A stretch of DNA of 64,000 bases from Actinotalea caeni (GTDB lineage Bacteria > Actinomycetota > Actinomycetes > Actinomycetales > Beutenbergiaceae), in contig NZ_WNXX01000005.1 in assembly GCF_009733795.1 (NCBI RefSeq), positions 62,001-126,000 of the forward strand, in the 5' to 3' direction. Both the position numbers and the translations under genes were made by a program. Under the pieces are notes generated by a model that saw only the letters and a program-made list of their open reading frames with translations, searched no databases and was not told where the DNA came from. Below, piece by piece: positions 9,861 through 18,600 of this stretch; position 1 is the first letter of the stretch; every line of letters starts with the position of its first letter.

Positions 9861-10979
9861 CTACACGGTCTCGCCGATCTCGTCCAGGCCGAGGTCGTCG
9901 AGGCCGAGAGGGTCCGCTCGCCCGGGAAGGGGACGTGCGGCGGCGGACGCCGGTGCCACCTGGGCGTGCGCGTCCGGTGCCGGCGGCCCGCCCGTCGGCG
10001 CCGGCTGCTGCCAGGGCTGCGGCGGCAGGCCCGTCCTCGGCTGCGGCGGCGCGGGCTGCTGCCACGGCGGCGGGGACGGCTCGGACGCCGCCGGTGGCGG
10101 CGGAGGCTGCTGCTGCCACGGCGAGGACGCCGGCTGGTGGGCGGAGGCGGCTGGCACAGGCGACCCGGGCGCGGCCTGCCAGGCCGCGGTGGCGGGCGGG
10201 CCGGTGGGATGCTGCTGCGGAGCCGGCTGCGGCGCCTGGGAAGCCTGCTCCCACCCTGCCGCAGGAGGCGGCTGCCACGCCTGTGGTGCGCCGACGGGCG
10301 GCTGGGCAGCCGCGACGTCCTCCGGCCGCGGCGCCGGTGCGAACGCCTCCTGGTCGGTCTGCGGGGCGGCGCGCCCGAGCAGCGTCCGCACCAGCCACCA
10401 GCCGCGCACCGCGAGCGCGCTGGCGACGAGCAGCACGACACCGGCGAGCCCGAGCCCGACCCAGGCGGCCGTCGTCCCCGTCGTGGCGGCGACGGCCAGC
10501 GCGGCGGCTCCGGAGACCACCCCGAGGGCGGCGAGCACCAGCCGCACGACACCGGGCGCCTGGCCCAGCACCTCCACGCCGCGGACCGGGACCTCCGGCG
10601 CGACGGCGTACCACCGCCGCAGCCCGCCGAGCAGCCGGCTGCCGCCGACGACGGTGCGCCGGCCGAGCACGACCGCGACGACGAGCGCCACGGCGGCACC
10701 GACCAGCGCGACGACACCCATGGTGGTGGCGTCGTCCTCGAGCCGGCCGAGCCCGAACCACAGCGCGACGCCGGCGAGCGCACCGAGCCCGGCCGCCGCC
10801 GCTCCCACCGCGCTGCGCGCGGTGCCGGCATGGCTCGCGACGAGCACCGGGATCGCGAGCGGCCTGGCGTTGCGGCCACCGCTGCGAGGCGCGGTGTCCT
10901 CGAGGTAGCGGGCGGCGTCGGCGAGCAGTGCGTCGGTCCGGGAGCTCCCGGCGGTCGCGGCGGCACGCATGGGACCCAT
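9861..10979 (-). CDS. Membrane protein with Pro/Gln-rich tail, 5' half of the split FHA gene
   Basis: This 372-residue part has four predicted membrane segments (about 56-78, 87-105, 144-166, 172-191). A long cytoplasmic Pro/Gln/Ala-rich linker follows (210-350) with repeated PWQQPAP-like words, and it ends at LGLDEIGETV before a TAG. In related actinobacterial loci, membrane proteins with a C-terminal FHA domain, often annotated RDD family, occupy this place; here I see no clear RDD motif. The protein is last in the PP2C-kinase-MoxR-DUF58 block and would bring an FHA reader to the membrane. The start may be 10979 or the ATG at 10970; neither has a clear ribosome-binding site. Confidence 0.75.
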   Translation of the reverse strand: MGPMRAAATAGSSRTDALLADAARYLEDTAPRSGGRNARPLAIPVLVASHAGTARSAVGAAAAGLGALAGVALWFGLGRLEDDATTMGVVALVGAAVALVVAVVLGRRTVVGGSRLLGGLRRWYAVAPEVPVRGVEVLGQAPGVVRLVLAALGVVSGAAALAVAATTGTTAAWVGLGLAGVVLLVASALAVRGWWLVRTLLGRAAPQTDQEAFAPAPRPEDVAAAQPPVGAPQAWQPPPAAGWEQASQAPQPAPQQHPTGPPATAAWQAAPGSPVPAASAHQPASSPWQQQPPPPPAASEPSPPPWQQPAPPQPRTGLPPQPWQQPAPTGGPPAPDAHAQVAPASAAARPLPGRADPLGLDDLGLDEIGETV

Positions 10980-11050
10980 TGTGGTGCACGCGCCGGCCCC
11001 GTCCGGCGCGACCGGGGACCCGGCTCACGCAGTCGTGGGCCGGACCCGCC

Positions 11051-13327
11051 TCACCTCGAGCGCAACGACCTCAGGGTGAAGCGCGCGCGGAGCCGTCGAC
11101 GCCACGACACCCCGCGGCCGGCCTGGCGCACGGCCGTGGCGACGTCGGCCCAGTAGGCGTCCACCTCGGCCTGCGACGGCGGCTCGGGCGCGAACACACC
11201 CGCGTCGGCGCGGCGCGCCAGCAGCGTCGTGCCGGCGCCGGTCAGCTCGCCGTCGAAGGTGGTGGCGGCCTCCCGCCTGGTCGCTCCGGTGCCGGCGACG
11301 ACCCCGAGGTCGAGCACGCGGTCCGAGAGCTCCGCCCAGCCCCCGGCGATCCTGGTCTCGGGGGGCCCGGTCGACCGTCGGCGCCGCCAGCGGCGCGCCT
11401 TGAGCAGCGCGATCACCAGGAACGGCGACAGCAGCACCAGCAGCGGCACACCGACGACCGCGACCCAGAACAGGATCCGCTCCGCGGTCGTGTCCTCCTC
11501 GGGCTGCTCCTGCTCCGACGGCGCCTCCCCGCGGTCGAGCGGCGGCACGACCGGCGGCTCCTGCGGCGGCTCCGGTGGCTGCAGCACCTGCGGCTCCGGC
11601 CGGTCCTGCGGGTCGGGGTTCTGGACCTGTGGGACCTGGTCCTCCTCCGGCGTCGGGAAGAACGGCAACCAGCCGTGCCCTTCGAACGGGACCTCGACCC
11701 ACGCGGTGACGTCGGAGCCCGTCACCGCCAGCGCGCCGTCCGCACCCGTCGTCGCCTCGGAGACGTCGAAGCCCATGACCACCCGCGCCGGCAGCCCCAG
11801 CGCCCGGACCATGAGGGCCATCGCGGCCGCGTACTGCTCGGCGTCGCCGGTCATCTGGTCGCTGTCGAGCATCGTGATCAGCCGGGCGGCGCCGTGGCCC
11901 GGGCGGGACGGGGCCTCGCCCTCCAGGCCGTGCGAGAAGTACCCGTAGCTCGACAGCGCGGTCGCGATCATGCTGACCCGCTCGTAGTCGCCGGTGGCGC
12001 CCTGGGTGTACTCCGAGGCGAGCGACGCCACGACGTCGGGGACCCCGGTGACCTCGGGCATCTGCAGGCGCGACGCCGTCAGCTGCAGCATCGACTCCGA
12101 CGGCGCCGCGTCGTCGTCGACGACGTCCGGCTCGGGGCTGGCCACGAGCGTGTAGGCGTCGCCGCCGCGCAGCCGGGCGGCCACCAGGCCGGTGTCGGAC
12201 GTGCGGTTGAAGTAGAAGGACTCGAGCAGCCGGTCGGCGCGGCTGCCACCGAAGTCGACGTCCTCGGTCGAGCCGATCGTCGGCAGCCACACCCCGCTGT
12301 AGTCCTCGACCTGCACGCGCACCCTGGCGGCGTCCTCCGACAGCTGCGGCACGAGGCGCTCGCCCGGTCGTGTGAACGTGCCGCTGCCGGCGGTCGCGGC
12401 CGTGATGCCCCAGACGTGCCCGTCGTAGCTGTCCATCGTGGCGAGCCGGACGCGCTCGGTGCCCCCGGGCAGCCCGGCGACCGTGAGCAGGGTGGAGTCG
12501 GCGAGCGAGTCGACGTAGCGGCGGAAGCTCGCGAGCGGGCTGGTGTAGTCGTGCGGGTCGGGCGGCGGGTCGATGAGGTCGCGCAGCACCAGCCGCGGGG
12601 TGTCGGGCGTCGCGACGAGCGAGGTCGCCGTGCCGCCGATCGCCACGAGCCCCAGGACGAGCGGCACCGCGATCACCCGGTGCGCCTCGAGCCGTTGGGC
12701 CCGCCACGCCACCCAGGTCACCGTGATCGCGACCGCGGCCACGCCGAGGACACCGGGCGCCACCGGCAGCCGCGTCCCGAACAGGATCGCGACGACCAGC
12801 ACGACCGCGGGGACCAGCAGGCTGAGCGACCACCGCGTGGCGCGCAGCGAGATCGTCACCGCGACCAGCGTCCCGAAGAACGCCAGCAGGTACGGCAGCA
12901 GCAGCAGCACGCCGCTGGTGCCGAGCGGCGGCGCGATCGTCAGCACCTGCTTCCAGACCGTGACGACCCCTCGGCCCATGAGCCGCCAGGTGGTGACGGT
13001 CGGAAGCACGCCGCCGATCGCGGTCGACGGCGCGGCGAGCGCCCCGCACAGGAAGAACGTCGGCAGCGCGACGGCGAGCACCGTCAGGGTCGGCCACCGC
13101 CGCTGCGCGCCGAGGGTCGCGATCGCGGTGCCCAGCAGCGCGCCGCCGGCGACCGTCAGCCACATGACCGGTGTCAGGTAGACCTCGTGCAGCGGCGCCA
13201 GCGCCATGAGGACGAGCGCGACGGGCACCGCGATCGCGAGCACCCGCTCGGTCGTGAACCAGCCGAGCAGCCCGGCGCTCTGCTCGCGCAGCGCGCGGCG
13301 GCTCGGCGCGACCCCGGCGGCCGTCAC
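11051..13327 (-). CDS. Transglutaminase-like (TgpA-type) membrane protein lacking the catalytic triad
   Basis: A 758-residue protein with several N-terminal membrane segments (about residues 25-210), an external transglutaminase-like domain (about 250-570), a Pro/Glu-rich stretch, one more membrane helix (VAVVGVPLLVLLSPFLVIAL) and a cytoplasmic C-terminal DUF4129-like region. The architecture is that of TgpA, usually next to MoxR and DUF58 as here. The Cys-His-Asp triad is not recognisable. The Cys site reads GDAEQYAAAM (Ala496), the His site VTAWVEV (Thr541) and the Asp site PFFPTP (Phe557). It is probably a non-catalytic scaffold or peptide binder. The GTG start overlaps the DUF58 stop as GTGA. 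Confidence 0.9.
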   Translation of the reverse strand: MTAAGVAPSRRALREQSAGLLGWFTTERVLAIAVPVALVLMALAPLHEVYLTPVMWLTVAGGALLGTAIATLGAQRRWPTLTVLAVALPTFFLCGALAAPSTAIGGVLPTVTTWRLMGRGVVTVWKQVLTIAPPLGTSGVLLLLPYLLAFFGTLVAVTISLRATRWSLSLLVPAVVLVVAILFGTRLPVAPGVLGVAAVAITVTWVAWRAQRLEAHRVIAVPLVLGLVAIGGTATSLVATPDTPRLVLRDLIDPPPDPHDYTSPLASFRRYVDSLADSTLLTVAGLPGGTERVRLATMDSYDGHVWGITAATAGSGTFTRPGERLVPQLSEDAARVRVQVEDYSGVWLPTIGSTEDVDFGGSRADRLLESFYFNRTSDTGLVAARLRGGDAYTLVASPEPDVVDDDAAPSESMLQLTASRLQMPEVTGVPDVVASLASEYTQGATGDYERVSMIATALSSYGYFSHGLEGEAPSRPGHGAARLITMLDSDQMTGDAEQYAAAMALMVRALGLPARVVMGFDVSEATTGADGALAVTGSDVTAWVEVPFEGHGWLPFFPTPEEDQVPQVQNPDPQDRPEPQVLQPPEPPQEPPVVPPLDRGEAPSEQEQPEEDTTAERILFWVAVVGVPLLVLLSPFLVIALLKARRWRRRRSTGPPETRIAGGWAELSDRVLDLGVVAGTGATRREAATTFDGELTGAGTTLLARRADAGVFAPEPPSQAEVDAYWADVATAVRQAGRGVSWRRRLRARFTLRSLRSR

Positions 13328-14604
13328 CGCTCCACCTTCCGGAACCCGCGCGGCAGCTCCTCCAGGGTCGGCAGCGTGAGGACGCTGACGTTGCCCAGCC
13401 GGCTCGCGGCGAGCGTCGCGTCCTCGGCGAGCGAGGCCTGCACCGCCAGCGCGCGGACGCCGGCGGGCAGCACGGCACCGGCGGCGCGGATCTGGTGCGG
13501 CGACACGGCGGAGCCGAAGGCGAGCACGACGACGGTGGCCCGCTGCACGTCGCGCGTGATCGTGCGGGCGAGGTCGACGATCGTGGTCGGGGTGCGGGAC
13601 GCCTCGATCCGGGTGAGCCCGTCGAGCAGCTGCCGCCGGGTGCGGTGCTGCAGCACCTCCTCGCTCGTCATCGCGGTGAGGTCGGACTCGCTGCTGAGCG
13701 CGTGCAGCCCCAGGGAGCCGACGGCGCTGATCGCCAGCTCCATCTCGTCCGGGTGGGCGTAGTCGCGCTCCTGCACCGACAGCGCGAGGACGAGGTGCGA
13801 GCGGCGGGTCTCCTCGAACTGCCGCACCATGAGCGTGCCGGTGCGCGCAGAGCTGCGCCAGTGCACGTAGCGACGGTCGTCGCCGGGCACGTACTCGCGC
13901 AGCGCGTGGAACGACAGGTCCGCGTTCGTGATCTCCCGGGTCTCGCGACCCTCGAGGTCGTGCAGGAACCCGGCCGCCGAGCCGCCGATCGTGATCGTGC
14001 GCGGGTGCACGTAGAGGTCCTCGGGCTCGGTCCACAGCACGGCGCGCCGGATCAGGCCGAGCGGGTCGCCGCGCACCGAGGAGACCGGACCCACCGTGAT
14101 GACGCCGCGACGCTCGGTGGGGATCGCGAACAGCTCGTCGTGCTCGGCGCCGGCGCCCAGCGTCGGCAGCGCGAAGGACGCGCGCGCCGGGCCGACCGGC
14201 AGCTCGATGCGTGCGGGCAGCACCCGCCGGTGGCTGACGTTGGTCACCTCGATCGCGCCCATCGCCCGCTCGCCCACGACGACACGCCCCTCGCGCAGCC
14301 GCAGCCGCACCCGGTAGGGGTGGCGGCCCACCGCGAACGCGATCGCACCGACGACGAGGGTGAGCAGCCCACCGGCGACGACGATCGGCTCCAGCCAGCC
14401 GAAGCGCTGGCCCACGACCAGCGCGAGCACGCCCGTGCCCAGCACGACCCAGCCGGCGCGGCTGACCCAGCCGAGCACCGTCGTCGACCGCTTGACGCCC
14501 TCGACCAGACCCGTGACGACGCGCGACACCGACCGGGTGCCGGTGGCCCCCGGGATCGTCGACGGCGCGGAGGTCGTCGCGGTGGGCGTGCTCGGGGTGG
14601 TCAT
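13324..14604 (-). CDS. DUF58 domain protein (MoxR partner)
   Basis: A 426-residue protein with two membrane segments near residues 45-90 and a DUF58 domain, a vWA-like fold. The typical core RREYVPGDDRRYVHWRSSAR appears here in the variant LREYVPGDDRRYVHWRSSAR, and GTLMVRQFEE follows. The first 25 residues are Thr/Ser/Pro-rich. DUF58 proteins pair with MoxR AAA ATPases, which are thought to act as chaperones on them or with them. It follows moxR by eight bases and overlaps the transglutaminase-like gene by four. Its exact function is unknown. Confidence 0.92.
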   Translation of the reverse strand: MTTPSTPTATTSAPSTIPGATGTRSVSRVVTGLVEGVKRSTTVLGWVSRAGWVVLGTGVLALVVGQRFGWLEPIVVAGGLLTLVVGAIAFAVGRHPYRVRLRLREGRVVVGERAMGAIEVTNVSHRRVLPARIELPVGPARASFALPTLGAGAEHDELFAIPTERRGVITVGPVSSVRGDPLGLIRRAVLWTEPEDLYVHPRTITIGGSAAGFLHDLEGRETREITNADLSFHALREYVPGDDRRYVHWRSSARTGTLMVRQFEETRRSHLVLALSVQERDYAHPDEMELAISAVGSLGLHALSSESDLTAMTSEEVLQHRTRRQLLDGLTRIEASRTPTTIVDLARTITRDVQRATVVVLAFGSAVSPHQIRAAGAVLPAGVRALAVQASLAEDATLAASRLGNVSVLTLPTLEELPRGFRKVER

Positions 14605-14612
14605 CGTCGCGC

Positions 14613-15605
14613 TCAGGCCTCCGAGCGCTGCGCGGGCGGGGGGATCTCGCCGAGGATGCGCTGCACGGACGCCATCGTGGTGCCGCCCTCGAACTCGGCC
14701 TCGGCGTCGAGCACCATGCGGTGCGCGAGCACGGGCTCGGCGAGCTCCTTGACGTCGTCCGGGATGACGTAGTGGCGGCCCTTGGACGCCGCCCACGTCT
14801 TCGCCGCGCGCACGAGCGCGAGCGCGCCGCGCACGCTGACGCCGAGCGCGATCTCCGGCGCCATGCGGGTCGCCTCGGCGATGTGGGTGACGTACTCGAG
14901 CACGGCGCCGTCGACGTAGACGTGCGAGGCCAGGTCGGCCATCGCGGTGACGTCCTGGGCGCCGATGACCGGCTGCAGCACCGAGGTGCGGTCGCGCAGG
15001 GCGGCGCCCGCGAGGATCTCGATCGTCGCCCGCTGGTCGGGGTAGCCGAGCGAGGTCCGCATGAGGAAGCGGTCGAGCTGCGCCTCGGGCAGCCGGTAGG
15101 TGCCCGCCTGCTCGACCGGGTTCTGGGTCGCGAGCACGATGAACGGGCTCGGCACGACGCGCGGCACGCCGTCGACCGTGACGCGCCCCTCCTCCATGAC
15201 CTCCAGCAGCGCCGACTGCGTCTTCGGCGAGGCGCGGTTGATCTCGTCGGCGAGCACGACCGAGGCGAAGATCGGGCCCTCGTGGAACTCGAACTCGCGC
15301 TTCTCCTGGTCGAAGATCGTCACGCCCGTGACGTCGGAGGGCAGCAGGTCAGGCGTGAACTGGATGCGTGAGTGGCTCGCGTGCACCGACGCGGCCAGCG
15401 CCCGCGCGAGCGAGGTCTTGCCGGTGCCCGGGAAGTCCTCGAGCAGCAGATGGCCGCGCGAGAACAGGCACGTGAGCGCGAGCCGGACGACGTGCTCCTT
15501 GCCGAGCACGGCCTGCTCCACGTTGGCCACGAGGCGGCCGAAGGCGTCGGCGAACTGCTGCGCCTGCAGCGCCGTCGTGGTCGTGGTGCCGTTGGTGATC
15601 GTCAT
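14613..15605 (-). CDS. MoxR-family AAA+ ATPase
   Basis: A 330-residue AAA+ ATPase of the MoxR group. Walker A is EDFPGTGKTSLARAL, Walker B is VVLADEINRASPKTQSALLE, and sensor 1 lies in VLATQNPVEQAGTYRLPEA; the C-terminal lid domain follows. MoxR ATPases act as chaperones in assembly or activation of vWA-containing partners. The DUF58 gene downstream is the likely partner, and the giant surface protein upstream ends 19 bases before this gene. Gene order suggests the trio MoxR-DUF58-TgpA works with the surface protein. Confidence 0.94.
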   Translation of the reverse strand: MTITNGTTTTTALQAQQFADAFGRLVANVEQAVLGKEHVVRLALTCLFSRGHLLLEDFPGTGKTSLARALAASVHASHSRIQFTPDLLPSDVTGVTIFDQEKREFEFHEGPIFASVVLADEINRASPKTQSALLEVMEEGRVTVDGVPRVVPSPFIVLATQNPVEQAGTYRLPEAQLDRFLMRTSLGYPDQRATIEILAGAALRDRTSVLQPVIGAQDVTAMADLASHVYVDGAVLEYVTHIAEATRMAPEIALGVSVRGALALVRAAKTWAASKGRHYVIPDDVKELAEPVLAHRMVLDAEAEFEGGTTMASVQRILGEIPPPAQRSEA

Positions 15606-15624
15606 CTGCCGTCCGTCTCCTCGC

Positions 15625-18600
15625 CTACCAGTTGCCCGTGCCCGTGAACGTGCCCGGCGAGCCGCTGAGGCGCCACGTCACGGTGCCGTTGCACGTCCGG
15701 CCGTAGTGCGCCGTCGAGGTCCAGGATCCCGTACCTCCGAGCGACACCGTGTACGTCCGGCTGTGGTCGCAGTTCGTGCTGTTCGTCGTGAACCTCGCGG
15801 TGTAGGTACCGCTGGGCAGGTTCTCGTAGGTCAGGACCACCATCTGGCAGTTGTTGCTGCCGCCGGAGTCGCAGTTGACCACGGCCCCGCGCGCGACGCC
15901 GATCCTCACCGGTGGCGTCGGGTCCGCCTCCGCGCGCTGGTTGCGGACGTTCGACCACGGGCTCCACTGGCCGTGCTCGTTCTGCACGCGCAGCTGGAAG
16001 GTGTGGTTCTGCTCCCAGTCGCCGGAGACGCTGGTCTGGCCGGTCCGGTTGGCGTTCTGCGCCGACCCGTTGTCGACACGGATCTGCGCGCCCGTGATCG
16101 CGGCGCCGTTGCTCGACGCCGGGTAGTTCCAGCTGAACGCGACGGTCCGCCCGTTCGCCGAGGAAGAGATGCTGCCCGACGCCGGCGGCTGGGCGGGAGC
16201 CGCGTACGGGCTGGCCGCGTTCGAGGACGCGCTCCACGCTCCGCAGTAGGTGTTGCACGCGCGGACCTGGACCGTGTAGCTCTGGCCGTTGCTGAGCCCG
16301 CTGATGGTGGCGGGGCTGCCACCGAGGGTGCCGCTGCCGCCCGTGCTCAGGCGGTACTCGTAGCGCTGGATCGCCTGGCCGTTGTCGTTGGGCGCGGAGT
16401 AGGTGACGCGGAGCGTTCCGCTGCCCGTGTCGTTGTTCGCGACCAGGCTCGGCCTCGGAGGCTGACCTGGCGCGCCGAACGAGCGCACCTCGGACGAGCG
16501 CGGCGAGGCGTCGGACGACCCGGACCGGTTCTCGGCGACGACGCTCACGCTGTAGTCGTAGCCGTTCTCGACGTCGAACAGCCGGCGCAGCGTGCCGCCC
16601 GGCACGTCGACCGTGCGGTAGGCGGAGCCGTTGCGGTACAGCGTCACGTGGTACACGTCGATGCTGTCGCCGTTGGCGTCCGGCGCGGTCCAGCTCGCCT
16701 CCACCTGGCCGCCGGCCGGGTTGTCGATGCGGACCATCGTCGGCGCCGCCGGCTGCGCGGGCGGGCCCGAGGGGTACTCCGCGCGCGACCAGTCGCCCCA
16801 CGCGCCCGGGTCGGGCGCGTCGTTGACCGCGCGCACGCGGAACCGGTAGGAGTCGCCGTTCACCAGCCCCTGCCACACATAGCTGGTGACGTTGCCGTCG
16901 AGCCGCACCTGGGTGGTGCCGCCTGGCGGCATCGGCGAGATCTGCACGTCGTAGGCGACGATGTCCGACCCGTTGTTGACCGGCTCGCGCCAGGTGAGCG
17001 AGAGCTCCTGGTCGCCGAACTGCACCGACGGCGCCGCGACCGGCCCGGGCGCCACGTCCGGCCGGGCCTCGGCCGAGGGTGCGCTCGGGTCGGACGACCC
17101 GACGGCGTTCGTCGCCACCACCGTGAACGTGTAGGTGACGTCGTTGGTCAGCCCGCCCACCCGGCACGTGGTCGTCGCGCAGGTGACGGTCGGCCCGCCG
17201 CTCGCGGTCACCTCGTAGCCGGTGATCGGCGACCCGTTGTCGTTGGGCGGCGTGATGTCGACGACGACCTCGGAGTCGCCGACCGAACCGATCGCGGGGC
17301 GCGCGGGCGTGTCCGGGGCGCCGAGCACGGTCGCGGTGATGCGCGCGTCCTGTCGGCGCTCGGGCTCACCGGTCGCGTCCTCGACGGTGTAGACGACGAC
17401 GAACCGACCGACGTAGTCGGCGCCCGGCGTCACCACCACCTGGTCGCCGGAGACCGACGCCGACCCGGACCCGGTCTCGACGAACGCGTCGACGACCGTG
17501 CGCGGCTCGCCGTCGAACGGGTTGGTGTCGTTGCTCAGCACGTCGACCGTGACCGGCTGCCCCTGCGGCACCTCGCCCAGGTCGTCGTCGTTGGCCACCA
17601 GCAGCGGCGCGGAGCTCCCGGTCGCCGTGAGGGTGACGACGCCCTCGACCGGGTCGTTGACGCCGTCGCTCACGAGCACGGGCAGGTCGACCGTCGTGCC
17701 GCGGGGGGTGTCGAGGTCGGCCGAGGCCGTGAGGATCGCGCCGTTCTCGAGGGTCGCGCTGAAGCCGTCGGGCACCTCGCCCAGCGACAGCTCGAGGTCG
17801 GAGACCTGGGTGTCCGGGTCGTCGGCGAGGCGCCGGATGTCCAGGCTGACGGGGTCGCCGCCCGCCTCCAGCTCCATCGAGCCGTTGCGGAACGTCGGCG
17901 GCTGGTCGTCGGTCGCGATCACGCGGATCGGGATCGTCAGCACCGAGGAGATGACGTCGGCGGCGTTGATGTCGGCGAAGTCGGTGACCTCGAACGTGAT
18001 CGACGCCGGACCGGCGTAGTCGGGCGCCGACACGAACCGCAGCGTCGTGGCGTCGACGACGTACGGGCCGCCGTCGCTGTTGGTCGCCGTCACGCCGTCG
18101 TTGTCGAACAGCCGGATCGGGCGGCCGGTCAGCGACACCACGTGCTCGGTGAGGTCGATGACCAGCTCCTCGTTGGAGTTCACCTCCAGCTCGGCGTCGG
18201 TCGTCAGCACCGGCCCGGTGTCCTCGGTGCCGGGCACCTCCACGAACGCGTACGTCGACTCGCCGTCGGGATCGGTCACCTGGTAGGTGACGACCTGCCG
18301 GGTCGGGGCGACCGGGATCCGCAGCCGGCCGTCGTCGAGCAGCTCGACGTCGGACTCGACCGGCAGCGACACCACGAGGTCGTCGTTGCTGCCGTCGGGG
18401 TCGTAGTCGTTGTCGAGCACGTCGACGTCGACGGTCGTCGCGTCGAGCAGCTCGATCGCGGGCACCAGGTCGTCGACCGCCACCGGCGGCACGAACGGCG
18501 CGTCGGCGTCGACCCGCACCGTCAGCGACCCCACGTCCTGGCCGCCGTGGCCGTCGTCGGCCTTGTAGAGGACCGTGTACTCGCCCTCCTCGCTCGGCGA

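Noticed and set aside
9935-13762. A 1275-codon plus-strand frame opposite the FHA and transglutaminase-like genes
   Set aside because: The translation is Arg/Ala-rich with no domain. The opposite strand carries recognisable proteins.
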